Below, piece after piece: positions 21,081 to 33,163 of a stretch of DNA of 64,000 nucleotides. The position numbers were made by a program, and so were the translations under genes. Below the pieces are notes generated by a model, which did not search any database, was not told the origin of the DNA, and worked only from the letters and a program-made list of their open reading frames with translations. This stretch comes from Adenophora triphylla var. japonica (taxonomy: Eukaryota; Streptophyta; Magnoliopsida; Asterales; Campanulaceae). The stretch is taken from positions 404,671 to 468,670 of the forward strand of contig JAFEMH010001473.1 of NCBI GenBank assembly GCA_022495995.1, in the 5' to 3' direction. Positions within the stretch are counted from its first letter, which is position 1; every line of letters starts with the position of its first letter.

Positions 21081-23255
21081 AGCGAAATTACCCGATCTTT
21101 TCGCGCGCGGGCGGGGGTGCGGAAAAGGTGGTTGTCTTTCGCGGAGGGGTTGGTGTCTGAGACCTCGCTTCATGGGAAGGAACAAAATGAGGAGTCGCCA
21201 CGCGGTTTTTGTATTTTGAGCCCAAACGTTGAGAAACGGCTTTTGTGAAAAGGTGTCGTTTTTATTGGTAGCAAAAACTTAGGAAAAGGCTTTTTTGAAA
21301 AAGGGGATCATTTTTATTGGCAGCAAAAACGAGTAAAAAGCTTTTTGTACCAGAGATTGTTAGGTTCGGAGGTCAGGTTACGTTTCGGGTAGAGTATGAC
21401 GAGATCGCCCGAAACGCCTCGCATGACGAGTCTTTCTACCTTTCTCGAAATCGTGTGTGTGTGTGTGTGTGTGTGTCTTTTGAAATGGGGGCTTGAATGA
21501 CAAGCTTAATCTTGGTTTGAATGACAAACGTTGATTAGGTGACTTTTGAAAAGACGAGCGTTTGAATGACAAACGTCGGTTTGAGTTTGAAAAGAGCGTT
21601 TGCGTGGCAAACGTCGACTTTGAGTTTGAAATGAGCGTCTGCGTGGCAAACGTCGACTTTGAGTTGAAATGAGCGTCTGCGTGGCAAACGTCGACTTTGA
21701 GTTGAAATGAGCATTTGCGTGGCAAACGTCGATTTTGAACCGTACGAGTCATTGTTAACGATTTTTACGGGAAAAATGCGTATTAAATGATTTTAAGTGT
21801 CAAATGGCGGCTTTGAGTTTGAAGATGAGCGTTCGGAGGCCGAACGTCATTTCGCGCGTTTTGAAAGAGAGTTCGACGGACGAACTCCGGTTTTGAACCG
21901 GGCATTACATTGTTAACGATTTTTACGGGAAAAATGCGTATTAAATGATATGCGATCAACGAATCGGGTTGCGACTCGGACTTTGAAAAGTAAATACTAT
22001 CACAATCCAAACGGATCGGACTTGTAAATGACAGTATTTAAAGCGGTGTCAACGGAATCAAACGATCCGGATTCGTAAATGACGATCGACGAGGCCAAAC
22101 GGCTCGGAATTGTAAATGACGATCAACGAGGCCAAACGGCTCGGAATTGTAAATGACGATCAACGAGGCCAAACGGCTCGGAATTGTAAATGACGATCAA
22201 CGAGGCCAAACGGCTCGGAATTGTAAATGACGATCAACGAGGCCAAACGGCTCGGAATTGTAAATGACGATCAACGAGGCCAAACGGCTCGGAATTGTAA
22301 ATGACATAAAAGTAAACGGAACGGGGTCGGAACGCCGTTTTAACCCGTGATTACTTCTCTTACGGAAAGAAGAGGATCGAGGGCTAAAACGTATCGGACC
22401 CCGTTAGACGGAGGCGTCTACAGTTTGATACCGACGTTCGAAAGAGTTATAGCGACTGGCGCGTAAATCGAGACGGAACGGGAGATTTAGAGAGAGGGAG
22501 TTATACCTATGGCTAGGGTCGACTCCTTTGGCTCGGGAGGTGTGTACGGGACACGGAAAGTGATTCGAAAGGTTGTTTCGAAGTTGTAGGGTGCGTATTT
22601 GATCGAAATACGAAGGTTTCACGCGAATCGAGACAGAACGGGAGCTCGGGAGGGGTGAAAACCAGTTTGGACCGTGGAGGGTGGTGATTTTTGGTGTAAA
22701 AATCCTCTCTATTTGGCTTTGTGACCATTTCTATTTATAGGTGAAATTTGCGGTAGGAGTCAGGACGGACTTGGCACGAATCCGGGGTTTTGTGGTATTT
22801 TGGAAATTTGAAGGACTTGCTGGCAATTTCAGAAAATGTGCACAGTGAGTCCGGCCGGACTTGGCTTGCAAACCAGGGGCATTTTGGTCTTTTCCCTTTG
22901 AAATTGATTGAAGGGTGACTAGAGGGAGGTGGCATGGCTGCCACGTTCCCTCTGAGTCACCAGTAGGTGGAAGATTGTTCCCGGTCCCGGTTTTGTCCGT
23001 TTTTAAAATAACGGTCAGGAAATGTCCTAAACGCCCGGAAAGTGCCGGAAAATGCGTTTTCGGGGAAAGCCATACTTTTACGTGAGATGTCACGTGTTAA
23101 GTACGGTTCGGCGTCGGGATGCAGGGCGATCCGGGGACGTCTCGTTGGCACGGCAACGGGGAGTTTAACGAGTTCGGTTAACCTGGAGCGGGCCAGTTAA
23201 CGGATTTTGGTTAACTTTCTGACGGATTTGGACGATCCGGATTTGGGTACTTACA
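21081..23255 (-). repeat. 5' LTR of Tat element A
   Basis: About 2.2 kb, highly similar to the left LTR. It differs by indels: six 37-bp units here (22081-22302) versus five, and a longer GT microsatellite. The minus-strand start TGTAAGTACCC is at 23255. The TATAAATA box is at 22732-22739 on the minus strand. The end next to the primer site was placed by comparison with element B and may be off by a few bases. Confidence 0.88.
22081..22302. repeat. 37-bp tandem repeat, 6 copies, in 5' LTR of A
   Basis: Units start at 22081, 22118, 22155, 22192, 22229 and 22266. Sequence is as in the left LTR but with one extra unit and fewer C-to-T changes. Confidence 0.93.
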
Positions 23256-24232
23256 CACACCCTTCCACTTGTGCGTCTGCACTGAAGGTCACAGATGATT
23301 TGCGTGATCGCACTGCCTCATCCGCGCAAACGCAATAAAGCTCCCTGCATATTTACGCGATCGTACCCATGCAATGGTGGGACCGCACCCATGGCGGCAG
23401 AGGCAATTCCTGGTCTGAATTCAAGAAGGATTTAGGGTTCTGGACCCAATTTAGTAAACGAACTTTCTTCCCTGGTATATAAGCAAGGCGTTAGTAGGAT
23501 TTTAGATCTCTCATATATCCTAGGTTTTATCGTTTGTTTCTAGAAGGATCTTAAGGATCAAGATCCATGTTTTTATGTTATTATTTTATTTTTTTGTTTT
23601 CTTTTTTATGGCTCTTAGTAGATAAATCTCTTGATTTTTGGATTGGATAGTAACTATTGGATCTCTATGTTAAGGTTTGAATTCTTCCAATCCAATTTCA
23701 TTATTGTTCATCTCAATATTCTTAATGTTATTTCTAGGGTTCAATTGTATGATAAGATACTTTTGATCACTTGAATTACTTGGGAATAAATTGTTGCACT
23801 ATCGTGGATAATTTATACATCGACCATTACTGTGAAGAATAGATTCAATTGAGAACCTATCGGAAATCAAAAAGATCTAGGTTCTATTGTTCTTTGGGAT
23901 TAAATGAATTTCTTGATTGTTTCTATTGACCTAGCGGAACGTATAAACAAGAAGGAAATACTAGGGTTGCAATCCGCACATCAAACGTCCCCAGCATTAA
24001 TTTTGTTAACGAAACCTTGAATGAGATTGATCCCTTTTTCTTATTAAAATAGCATAGAGTGAAGATAGTTATAAATTCCAATCCATGAATCACTTGTTAA
24101 TTTGATCAATTTCTTGCTTTAATTCTTGCTTTTGTAGTTTAATAATCAAATCAAATCAAAACCCCTTGGTTACTTTGCACTATTTAAATCTACTTGTTTG
24201 ACACATAAGTCTCTGTGTATTCGACCCTTGGT
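23256..24232 (+). repeat. Athila-type LTR remnant D1 (+ orientation)
   Basis: It matches 26958-27600 base for base over long stretches in its R/U5 part, and element A abuts its U3. A possible TATATAAG box is at 23477-23484. The U3 carries CpG words such as GCGTGATCGCAC and ACGCGATCGTACC. It stops about 70 bases short of the LTR end seen in copy D3. Confidence 0.75.
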
Positions 24233-24280
24233 TACTTTGCACTATGCAAATCAATTTGCAAGGGTCGAATACACAGAGAC
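24211..24280. repeat. Inverted-repeat junction between two LTR remnants
   Basis: GTCTCTGTGTATTCGACCC at 24211 is mirrored by GGGTCGAATACACAGAGAC ending at 24280, with about 26 bases between the arms. The central TTGGTTACTTTGCACTAT is a second copy of 24169-24186. The arms extend to about 23575 and 24915 with lower identity. Confidence 0.85.
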
Positions 24281-25390
24281 TCGTGTGGAAGAGGTATTTA
24301 TATTACTGCAAAAGTAACCAAGATTTAATTGATTGGTTGATTTATTAAACTAAGAAAGCAAGAATTAAAAGCAAACAAAGATATCAAGACACAAGGGATT
24401 CATGGATTGGGAATTATAACAATTAAAACTTTATGCTTTATTTCAAAGGGGATAAAGGAATCAATCTCATTTAAGAGTTTGTTCACAAAAGATTAGGGTT
24501 GGGACGTTTTGTTTGCGGATTGCAACCATAATAATTTCTCTCTTTGTTAATATCTTTCGTGAGGTCAATAAGAACATTCAAGAAATTCCATTTAAATCAT
24601 AAGAATATTAGAACCTAGATTCGTTTAACTTCTTGGTCTTTTATCAATTGAATCTAATCATCTCAATAATGGTTAATATATAAACTATCCATGTGAGTGC
24701 AACAATTTATACCCAATTAAATTCAAAGGCCAAAAGTATCTTAACATACAATTGAAACCTAAGAACAATCTTTAAGAATGTTGAGAAGAACAAGAATGAG
24801 AAATAGATAGAAAGAATTAAAACCTTAGCATAAAAATCCAATTGTTAATCACCCAATCCACGAACCAAGTATTTAGTTGCGAAGGGCCATAAAAACAAAA
24901 GAATAAAAACCTGAATAAAACCTTGAAATCCTTGTCTTCAAAACTTGTAAAAATCTAACTATGAATTATAAGGTAAAAAGAATATGATATAAAACCTAAT
25001 CTAGGTTTGTTTATATAGTAGGAGAGAAGGAATATATGTGCAGCCCAAGGAAACCTCCAAAATCATATAGAATCCGGAATAAGGCACGCCTAATCCATCC
25101 ACAATCTGCCTGACTAGCCTAGGGAGCGATCGCTCCCTCACCATGGGGGCGGACACTCTCAATCTCTAGAATTTTCGCGCGTTCGCTCTATTCTTCAGCG
25201 TGTTTCGTCTACTTCTTCCGGAAAAAGGGTGCACCTGCCCCCTTTTAGGGGTGCGGTCGCCCTCAGTTTCTTTTCAACTTTAATCCATCCTTTTATATCC
25301 TTTTGCACTTCAGCCCTTGCACTTACATAACCACTAGAAAAGACATCAAATAACCAAAGTTTGAGCATAATATAGGTCTAAAACATATCC
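24259..25390 (-). repeat. Athila-type LTR remnant D2 (inverted)
   Basis: The reverse complement of 24259-24915 aligns with D1 and D3. The U3 part beyond 25000 contains the palindrome GGGAGCGATCGCTCCC (25122-25137) and GGTGCGGTCGCCC (25249 on). The outer end is not exactly defined. I see no primer site or PPT beside it. Confidence 0.7.
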
Positions 25391-25399
25391 TTTAGATGG

Positions 25400-26911
25400 G
25401 TGAAACCTCATCCATCAATCTCCATTTGGGATCTTATTGGGGCTTCACATAAAAATCGTAACATGCTATCCAAAGCCTTAGCCCAAGTCACAGTGCCAAA
25501 TGATTATACTCCTGAAAACCTCACTCAAATGATTGGCAACATCCAATTTGGCAATGTCATCTCCTTTATTGATTTAGACTTGCCACTATACGAGATAGAT
25601 CATCAAGAAGCCTTGTATGTTACTGCCAAAGTACTTGGCCAAAAAATGCCTCGAATCCTGATTGATAATGGCTCGACAATCAATCTTTTGCCAAGAAAAG
25701 TCCTAAGCGATCTTGGACCCATACCTAAAGATTTAAAACCATGTGGACAAACCGTAAGGGGTTACGATTGCACTGTAAGAGCTACTCTTGGATCAGTTAC
25801 ACTTCCGGTCGAAATGGGTCAAATCCCTATGGATATAGATCTCCAAGTCATTGATATACCGGTTTCATTAAATTTGCTTTTGGGTCGACCTTAGCTCCAC
25901 ATCGTAGGGGGAGTCTCCTCTTCTTTCCACTAATGTGTGAAATTCAAACACAACGACATGGTTGTAACTGTGTACGAAGAAATGATAACCGCTAGTCCCA
26001 TCCTAGAAATACAACATGGGGCTTATGATCACTTGGTTAGTAGTGTTAAAATTGAAAAATCAGACGCTATCCACACGATATAAGTTTTCAATGAAAATGA
26101 TTATTCTAAAGCATCATGGTTTTCCGAAAAACCTCCAGTCCTTAGAATGATGCATAAAAAGGGCTATTTCCCAGGCTTGGAAAAAAACTTCATGGGATAC
26201 TAGAACCACCACCTGACGTTCTACCCCACTCGAAACACAGTTTTGGATACAAACTAAAAGGAACATGTATCCGATGATGAATGGACTCACAACGTGATCT
26301 AATGGAATGGGACTTCCTACAGAACTCCCAACGTTCCTAATCTCACTCATTACTGAAAGACCCTCAATGGCTATTTCATCAAAGAATCGGAAGACTTCCC
26401 ATATTTTATATTTCTCGAGCCTTGGCTGATGATAAGGGAAACCGCCATCCAGGTTTTGATATCTTCAAAGACTGTGATCTTCAAAGACTGTGATCCTTAT
26501 GATTTTGAAACTGAGCCAATCCCTCGGCTTCCCAGAGATTTATGGGGAATCAAAGCAGAAGTGATCGAGGAATGGAACTTTATGTTGGGAGAAGACATGC
26601 TGCACCAGTTCAAGAACCTATGGAAGCTAGAGGATAGTCAGATAGATGCCATAACCAAGGGGGATGCTCCAACTGAAGACTATACAAAGTTAATCAAGCC
26701 TTGTGAGGAACCGCTCAAGAACTGGCACACTACCAAAGAACCCATTATTGATGAAGAATTTGTGATCAAAGAACTAGGTTGTACACCTCATCCCCATAGG
26801 GGGTTAGGCCTTGTAACCTTTATCCTAGAGTCTGAGTCTGCTTCCAATGACCTCACACAAGAGGAAATAGAAGTCGTGGCCGAACGCATGTTCCCTTACT
26901 TTGTTAATTAA
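25400..26911 (+). pseudogene. Tat-type protease and linker fragment
   Basis: A 165-codon frame (25400-25894) contains TPENLTQMIGNIQFGNVISF, DHQEALYVTA, PRILIDNGSTINLLP and a terminal LGRP. This is the full retropepsin order with the IDNGS catalytic loop. It is most like the second protease of element A. After a stop, homologous linker coding continues in pieces: HIVGGVSSSFH and the HKKGYFPGLEKNF region near 26160. Then a clean frame, 26429-26911, reads DCDPYDFETEPIPRLPRDLW and ends at TAA. It is an isolated pol fragment with neither RT nor LTRs of its own, lying between Athila LTR remnants. Confidence 0.78.
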
Positions 26912-26949
26912 AACTTTGATCTTTACGAGTATCCTGAGATTGCCAACAT

Positions 26950-27669
26950 CATTATGTTCTTATTTTATTTTTTTTGTTTTCTTTTTTATGGCTCTTAGTA
27001 GCTAAATCTCTTTATTTGTGTATTGGGTAGTAACTATTGGATCTCTATGCTAAGGTTTGAATTCTTCCAATCCAATTTCATTATTGTTCATCTCAATATT
27101 CTTATTGTTATTTCTATGGTTCAATTGTATGATAAGATACTTTTGATCACTTGAATTAATTGGGAATAAATTGTTGCACTAGCGTGGATAATTTATACAT
27201 CGACCATTATTGTGATTAATAGATTCAATTGAGAACCTAGCGGAAATCAAAAGGATCTAGGCTCTATTGTTCTTCGTGATTAAATGAATTTCTTGATTGT
27301 TTCTATTGACCTAGTGGAACATATAAACAAGAAGGAAATACTAGGGTTGCAATCCGCACATCAAACGTCCCAACCCTTAATTTTGTAAATGAACCATTGA
27401 ATGAGATTGATCCATTTTTCTTATTAAAATAGCATAGAGTGAAGATAGTTATAAATCCCTTGTTAATTTGATCTCTTTCTTGCTTTAATTATTGATTTTG
27501 TAGTTTAATAATCAAATCAAATCAAAACCCCTTGGTTACTTTGCACTATTTAAATCAACTTGTTTGACACATAAGTCTCTGTGGATTCGACCCTTGCTTG
27601 TGCATACTATTACAACGGTAACTATTTCACTTGTTAGGTAATTATTATAAGAGGAGAATTTCTCCATCA
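26950..27669 (+). repeat. Athila-type 5' LTR (D3), U3 missing
   Basis: R/U5 part closely matching D1 (23580-24215). It ends TTTCTCCATCA just before a primer-site-like sequence. The upstream U3 is absent; the copy starts abruptly near 26950 after the Tat fragment. Confidence 0.75.
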
Positions 27670-27675
27670 TGTTTT

Positions 27676-27693
27676 TGGAACCGTTGTTGGGGA
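27676..27693 (+). other. Degenerate primer binding site (tRNA-Asp type) of Athila element
   Basis: TGGAACCGTTGTTGGGGA differs at three positions from TGGCGCCGTTGCCGGGGA, the site I recall for Athila elements. Its place between the LTR and gag supports it. Confidence 0.65.
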
Positions 27694-27892
27694 CTTGTTG
27701 TGATTGAACAAGTTATTTTTATAGTGTATGCTTGGTCGACGTTCTTTGATTCCTACTTTGGTGCCATTAAACGACGACATTGATAAACTAGGTCATCATA
27801 AACTGGAATTAGACGATGGAAATCCCCTCGAAATAGACCTAGAATAGAAACTTGGAACCTCTACCACCAGGGTAGAGGAACCAAAAGCCAAG

Positions 27893-28667
27893 ATGGCAGA
27901 ACTACCGACTCATACAATGCAGGACTTCTTACGTCCTAAGGTAGACACATCGGTGTCTTATATATTGATGTCTGAAGCAGCAAAGAGCCTAGAGGTCAAG
28001 GTCAATATTTTGCTATGTTACCTAATTATCAAGGTCTTTCTTCTAAAAGACCCTTTGACCTTTTAAGAGATTATACGATGACCGTGTCACACTTCCTAGG
28101 TAACGAGGGAGTGACTGATGATGAACAAATTAGATTAAAATCTTCCTCTACACCATGAAGGGGAATATGGTTGATGATTCTCACACCTAGGAGCATAAGC
28201 AGATGGGTTGAACTTCATGATGCGTTTTTAAGCAAATATTACCCACACCCTATATTCGCCACATTCAGACAGAAAATAATTAGCTTCACACGAGATAGGA
28301 GAACCATTACATGAGGCTTGGGATAAGTTCAAAATGAACTTGTTCCAATGTCCTCACCACAATTTCCTCTACCATTGTTGAAACAAACTTTCTATGATGG
28401 CCTAAATCCTGTTAATCAGACCATGGTTGACAATGCAGCGGTTGGCTTTCTAACAGCCAAGACCTGACAAGAGACTCAAGACCTATTTGAGATGTTGGGA
28501 GCTAATTCTCAACAAAAGAGTACTAGGGCAAGGTGAGGGGTATGCTTGAGTTGAGCATGAGTGATGAGATTCCTAGGCAGATAGCTCAATTAAATCAGAA
28601 ACTTAATATGTTAACTACACATGGTGCTTCTTCAAGTACCAATGCTATTCATGATGCTTGTTATATT
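27893..28667 (+). pseudogene. Athila gag, 5' part, broken and interrupted
   Basis: A start at ATG 27893 gives MAELPTHTMQDFLRP. Shifted frames then give LLRDYTMTVSHFLGNEGVTD, WVELHDAFLSKYYPHP, AWDKFKMNLFQCPHHNF and LKQTFYDGLNPVNQTMVDNA. These follow the Athila gag order (capsid helices, then KCPHHG-like and QTFYNGL-like blocks). Stops and frameshifts are frequent. At 28668 the frame is split by a Copia solo LTR; the remainder continues at 30228. Confidence 0.82.
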
Positions 28668-30227
28668 TGTTGGGTTTTGGGGTTACAAATGCAGCTGAAA
28701 TCTTTATAAAAACAACTCAAAACCCTAAGCCTAGAATTTGTCTAGCATGAAGATATTAGAAACATGAAATAGAATTTACATACCTTAATGCGATTTGTTT
28801 GTTCAAAACGGATCTCAAAATTCAACCTTTGAATTTGTTGATGAAACTTGAATCTTCTTCTTCCTTGTTCTACCTTGGTGATGAATCAACAATGGAGGTC
28901 TTCAAGCTTTAGGAGATAAAGTAACCTCCCTCTAATGGTGATCCACATGCGAATGAACCAAGATCAATATCTTGTTGGATTGCTAGATGATCCCCGATTG
29001 TTGAATTAATATTCAACAATCAATGGCTGTTGGTAGAATGAATCTATGGAATTTGATCTTTGATTCGTTATCAAAATCAATCAATTAGTGATTAAAAAAC
29101 TCTAATTTTCGTGCGTTAAAACTGGGACAAAAGGATTCTATTTATATTTGCTATAAATCCCTAACACTTAGGGAGAAGTGTCCTTTTTCCAAGCAAAAAC
29201 GAGTTTCCTGTGCCGCCAGGATGAGTCATCCCCCAGGGCACGACTCGTGATCATGAATCGTCCCATAGGGCATGAGTCGTCCCCTAGTTTCAGCACTCTG
29301 ATGCATTCGTCCCTGCCTTGGGGAATAGTTGGGCCAATTGGGGACGAGTCGTCCCCTGACCCCAGAATTCACCCTTTTAGCCATTTTCAATCCGTTCTTT
29401 TGTGTGTGACCCAAATAGGAATTATATTTATGTTGGTAGTGAGTTGAAACATCAACCTCACAAGACATAAGTGACTTCTAGCAAGTCATTATGTCCACCT
29501 AATTAAATATAACATCAAAGCTTGATTCCTTGATAGATCAAATGTCACAATCCCTTTGTCCATGATGTCCAATTGAACATGAGTCATGGTCCATGTCTAC
29601 TCACATGTTCAATGCTTTCTTGATTCCGAATATGTTGATAATCCAAGTGCATTTGATCTCTATCAAATCTCTTGAGTGTGGCCACACATTTCATCAACAT
29701 CATTCATCGAGGGGCCCAAGCAAACATCTCTCTCAACGAGAGGGACAAATCCCATCTTGACTTATCATTCTTCCCTACAAGAATCCAATCGTGCCAACAT
29801 AGCCCTTATTGCTATCCCATTAAAGATAGTGTTAGACTACATCAAACACGATGCTCATTATGTGGAAGACGATGATAATCTCAGGTACAAAGGATATCAA
29901 TGACACGACTATCATGAGATTTAATCATGACATATATGACTATAGAGCATGTCATAAATCTCATCGGTAGGTCATGTCTCAGTACTTGTTCTCTAGCAAG
30001 TACCCGTAAGTGTAATGTGCATCACATGCATATAATCATCTCCATGATTATCCATTACCAACTTATACTAGTTATTCACAATAACTAGGGACGCAGTTCA
30101 ATATAATAAACATGTAAACATATAATGAACAAAATAAACTTTCTCTTTAATAAATGATAAAGACGATTACATAGCGGTATTTAGTATAAGTCATACATAA
30201 CTAAATGCCTAGGGCATTACACCAAAA
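28668..30227 (-). mobile_element. Copia (Tork-like) solo LTR inserted in Athila gag
   Basis: The insertion starts TGTTGGGTTTTGG and ends CATTACACCAAAA, with ATATT on both sides (28663-28667 and 30228-30232). That fits a 5-bp target duplication and TGTTGG..CCAACA ends with one mutated base. Positions 29380-30220 match the 3' LTR of element E (34034-34904). It contains several GACGAGTCGTC-type words at 29219-29355. No internal region is present, so it arose by LTR-LTR recombination. A frame seen across 29178-29447 is incidental. Confidence 0.85.
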
Positions 30228-30540
30228 ATATTTGTGGTTTACATACTCATGCTACTAATTTTTGTCCTAGTGGTGCACAATTTGTTCATGTTTCTGAACA
30301 TGTACATGCGTTGAATGGGTACAACCCAAGACCTTCTCAAAATAACCCCTACAGCAATATATATAATATGGTGTGGAAGAATGATCCAAACTTCCCATGG
30401 AGAGGTAATCAAGGTCAACAAAATAAACCCCTTCTCACTCCACCACCACAAGGGCAATTCGAGCAAAGGAAGGAGCCTTGGGAAGAGACAGTGGATCGAA
30501 TAAGGTTGGAACAACAATAGTCCTCTAGGCAACATGATGC
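30228..30540 (+). pseudogene. Athila gag, 3' part
   Basis: Continues the gag frame after the solo LTR. HALNGYNPRPSQNNPYSNIY is followed by NMVWKNDPNFPWRGNQGQQN, the typical Asn/Pro/Gln-rich tail near the Athila nucleocapsid region. A stop occurs at 30520. The usual zinc knuckle cysteines are not obvious. Confidence 0.78.
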
Positions 30541-31079
30541 TGCTATAAAGAAGCTTGAAATACAAATATGGCAACTTGTCAAAGCCTTACAAGGATACAA
30601 GCCCGGTACCTTCCAAATCCAAGGGCAACAGCTATGGCCATATCCACTCTAAGGAATGGTAAAGTGGTAGGTAAAGAGGTAATTTCTCCATCATCTTCTC
30701 CTTTTCCTCCCTCGAATGATGAAAAAAAGATGTTGATAAGAGTACTAGTGGATTGGGAGAAAATCCTAAAGATGTTTACACACACCCTAATCCATATGTA
30801 CCACTAGTGCTTTTTTTCGGTTGTTTGATAAGACAAAAGTTAGAGCAACAAATTTCAGAGTTAATGGACAAGTTTTCAAAAGTAAGTATTAACCTCCCTT
30901 TGTTGAAAGTTATCAAAAACATTCTTGCCTATGCTAAATTTTTCAAAGAAATTAATTTAAAAAAGCATAGGTATGGAAAGGATGAAATATTAATCATAGG
31001 AGAAAGTGCTAGCACTGTGGTACGACAAGACCTCCCCCTAAACAACAGGATCTCTGAAGTTTCACAATTTCTATTAATT
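30541..31079 (+). pseudogene. Athila gag-protease junction, degenerate
   Basis: Short frames with charged residues, for example LMDKFSKVSINLPLLKVIKN near 30860-30920. This corresponds to the KLHINIPFVEALEQMP-like block before the Athila protease. Frames are interrupted. Confidence 0.6.
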
Positions 31080-31645
31080 TAGGGGATTCTAATAAGGTGA
31101 AGGTGATATTGGACCTTGGTGCTAGCATTAATTTGTTTCCATACTCCATGTACTTAAAATTTTTCTTATCTGAATTGAAACCCACCACAATGACCCTCCA
31201 ACTTCCCAATCGTTCCATTAGACGACCATTGGGCATTACGGAGGATGTCTTGGTCTAAGTGGGGACTTTGATTGTCCCCATTGACTTTGTTGTTCTAGAG
31301 ATCATTAATGAATTGGGGAAGTGTAGAGAGTCACCTATTTTACTTGGACGTTCTTTCATGGCAACCACTAACACTATAATAAATATGGGGAATGAGAAGT
31401 TGTCCATATCGGTGGCAGATGAGAGAGTTGAGATCCTGGTGGATGTTATCATGAAAAATCCTATGGATAATGAGAGGGACTCTTGTAAGTTTATGGATGA
31501 GGTAGATGAGTGTGTGAAAGAACACTTTTCGGATGAAAGTGATAGTAGAAGATTAGAGAGTATGTTAATAACGGTGAGAATCCTAGGGTTAGTGCGGACG
31601 TTTGTGATATGGCTAGTAGCATTAAAGTCGACGAACACCTTTTGA
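31080..31645 (+). pseudogene. Athila protease, broken
   Basis: VKVILDLGASINLFPYSMYL (about 31100-31155) matches the Athila protease loop, usually DLGASINVMP. ELKPTTMTLQLPNRSIRRPL and GITEDVLV follow, and after a stop VPIDFVVLEI..ILLGRSFMATTN. D-L-G replaces the canonical D-[ST]-G, which is normal for Athila. A stop at 31256-31258 splits the domain. Confidence 0.85.
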
Positions 31646-32080
31646 GTGATGGAACGTATCACCCCTAGACAACTTCCACAAGAAGTCGGGGCTACCATTG
31701 AAATCATTCTTTCCTTTAAAATCTATATCCATTGAATCATGTGCGCAAGTTAAGGATTGTTATTTTCTTGATATATCTGATTTCTTCTTTGCTAATATTT
31801 TTAATGAAGATAATATCTCTGAAAATTTTGTAGAGAGAGATGATTCTAAAGTTGTACAGGTGAAAGCATCTAATGAGTTTGGGGAAAAGACCCCGAAAAA
31901 GAAGAAGAAAAAGGCTAAACAAAAAGCCTCAAAAATTTCTTGGGTACCACCCGAATTGATAAAGAATGGGACTTACGCTTGGAAAGTGATGGGCATTTGT
32001 GCCCGAGAAAGCATGAGGTGGGCCAAAGGAAGAAAATCAAAGACCAAAGACAATGTGGTCAGCTCAACCCCAAATTAAAA
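31646..32080 (+). pseudogene. Athila polyprotein segment after protease
   Basis: A 126-codon frame ends at 32078, starting with KSFFPLKSISIESCAQVKDC and rich in Lys toward the end (KTPKKKKKKAKQKASK). No RT or integrase follows, so the element is a deletion remnant. The region after it resembles a non-coding leader or trailer. Confidence 0.6.
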
Positions 32081-33163
32081 TTGGGGCCATAGTCGGGCTA
32101 ACGAATCTAAACAAATGCACTTATTTAGAAGCAACCCAACTAGATATGTTTTAATTGCTTTATTTTATTTGTTTGTAGTGTCATGTCATCCTTTAAACTC
32201 AAGGCATGTATTTGTTCTCTATGCAATGAGGACATAACATGTTTTGAGTTTGAGGGTAGATATCTCTTCGAGTTTGTGGATTTAGAGGGGAGTGTATATA
32301 GTGTCACCCTAAAAAAATATAAAAATTTAAAATATTTGTTCTTTTCATATTTTGGGATATTGGCTAAAGTCTATGATGATTTGAGAGGTCTTAATTATGA
32401 ATCTTTAGCATTATTATCAATATGGGGATATGATTACATGGAAACATGTGGAATAAAGGGTTTGGCATATGGAATAAAGGGTTTTGACCTAAAATATGCA
32501 TGCTAGGGTTTGAGATTGAAAGTAGGGTTTTGTGTGTGTGGTTTGCATGTCTGAGTGTGTGTGCAGTGTGTGTATAGCCGTGTGTGTGGGTGGGTGGCGG
32601 CTTCCGTGTGGGTGTGTGTGTGGCGGTGTGTGTGTGTGTGTATATATTAGGGTTTAGTGTGTGTTTGTGTGTGCTGAAAAAGGTGTGTTTAGTATATGTA
32701 AATATAGATCGAAGAGAATAAAAAAGGCTTTGGAACCTAGAAATCCTAGGGATGTTTTGATAAACCTAAAGGGGTTAAAGGTTAATCTTTAAAGGATTTA
32801 AAATAGGATAACTCATAGATTAACAAGACAATGGAAAATAGTTTGGGTTAAGTAAATGTGTATTACTTGTACCCTAAGATATACGTTTGCATAATTGTAG
32901 ATTCGTGCGGAGATTATAGCTAAGAGCGTGCAATCAATTGATGTAAGGGATTACGTTCTATAAGTGTTTGAATGTTTTCAATCCATTTTAATAAGATTTC
33001 CTTGAATTCTTAAAAGTATGTGCTACCAAGTGGCCAGTAGAAATTTGTATTCCTTTGACATGAACATTTTCTTGATATAATCTTACCCTTGATAAGTATT
33101 CTTCAATGGGTATCCTTGATGATTTGAATTGTTTATGTATTCTTGTACCTATGAATACATTGT
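32081..33163. other. Non-coding Athila-derived stretch with GT-rich microsatellite
   Basis: No domain recognised. A short frame at 32183-32506 has no known match. A run of GTGTGTG-type repeats lies at about 32525-32680. The rest is A/T-rich. Confidence 0.5.

Larger units (their letters stand above)
1..23255 (-). mobile_element. Tat-lineage (Ogre/Retand-like) Ty3/Gypsy LTR retrotransposon, element A
   Basis: Two copies of a long terminal repeat enclose gag, protease, RT, RNase H and integrase remnants that all read on the minus strand. The order gag-protease-RT-RNase H-integrase, a tRNA-Arg type primer site (TGGCGACTACTGGGAA on the minus strand), the size above 23 kb and extra genes antisense to pol all fit the Tat clade. 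LTR starts read TGTAAGTACCC on the minus strand, as in element B. The left end lies outside the window, so its target-site duplication cannot be checked; the right flank is CACAC. It appears inserted into an Athila-type LTR. All ORFs carry stops and frameshifts, so it is probably dead. The Ogre versus Retand assignment is inference. Confidence 0.88.

Noticed and set aside
25400..26911. Intact host aspartic protease gene
   Set aside because: The sequence is retroviral-type and matches the Tat protease in element A; stops and lack of flanking gene structure make it a transposon fragment.
29178..29447. 89-codon plus-strand ORF with Ser/Pro-rich sequence
   Set aside because: It lies wholly within the Copia solo LTR and tracks the repeated GTCGTCCC words.
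32520..32690. Regulatory element in the GT-rich stretch
   Set aside because: It is a plain microsatellite with no supporting context.
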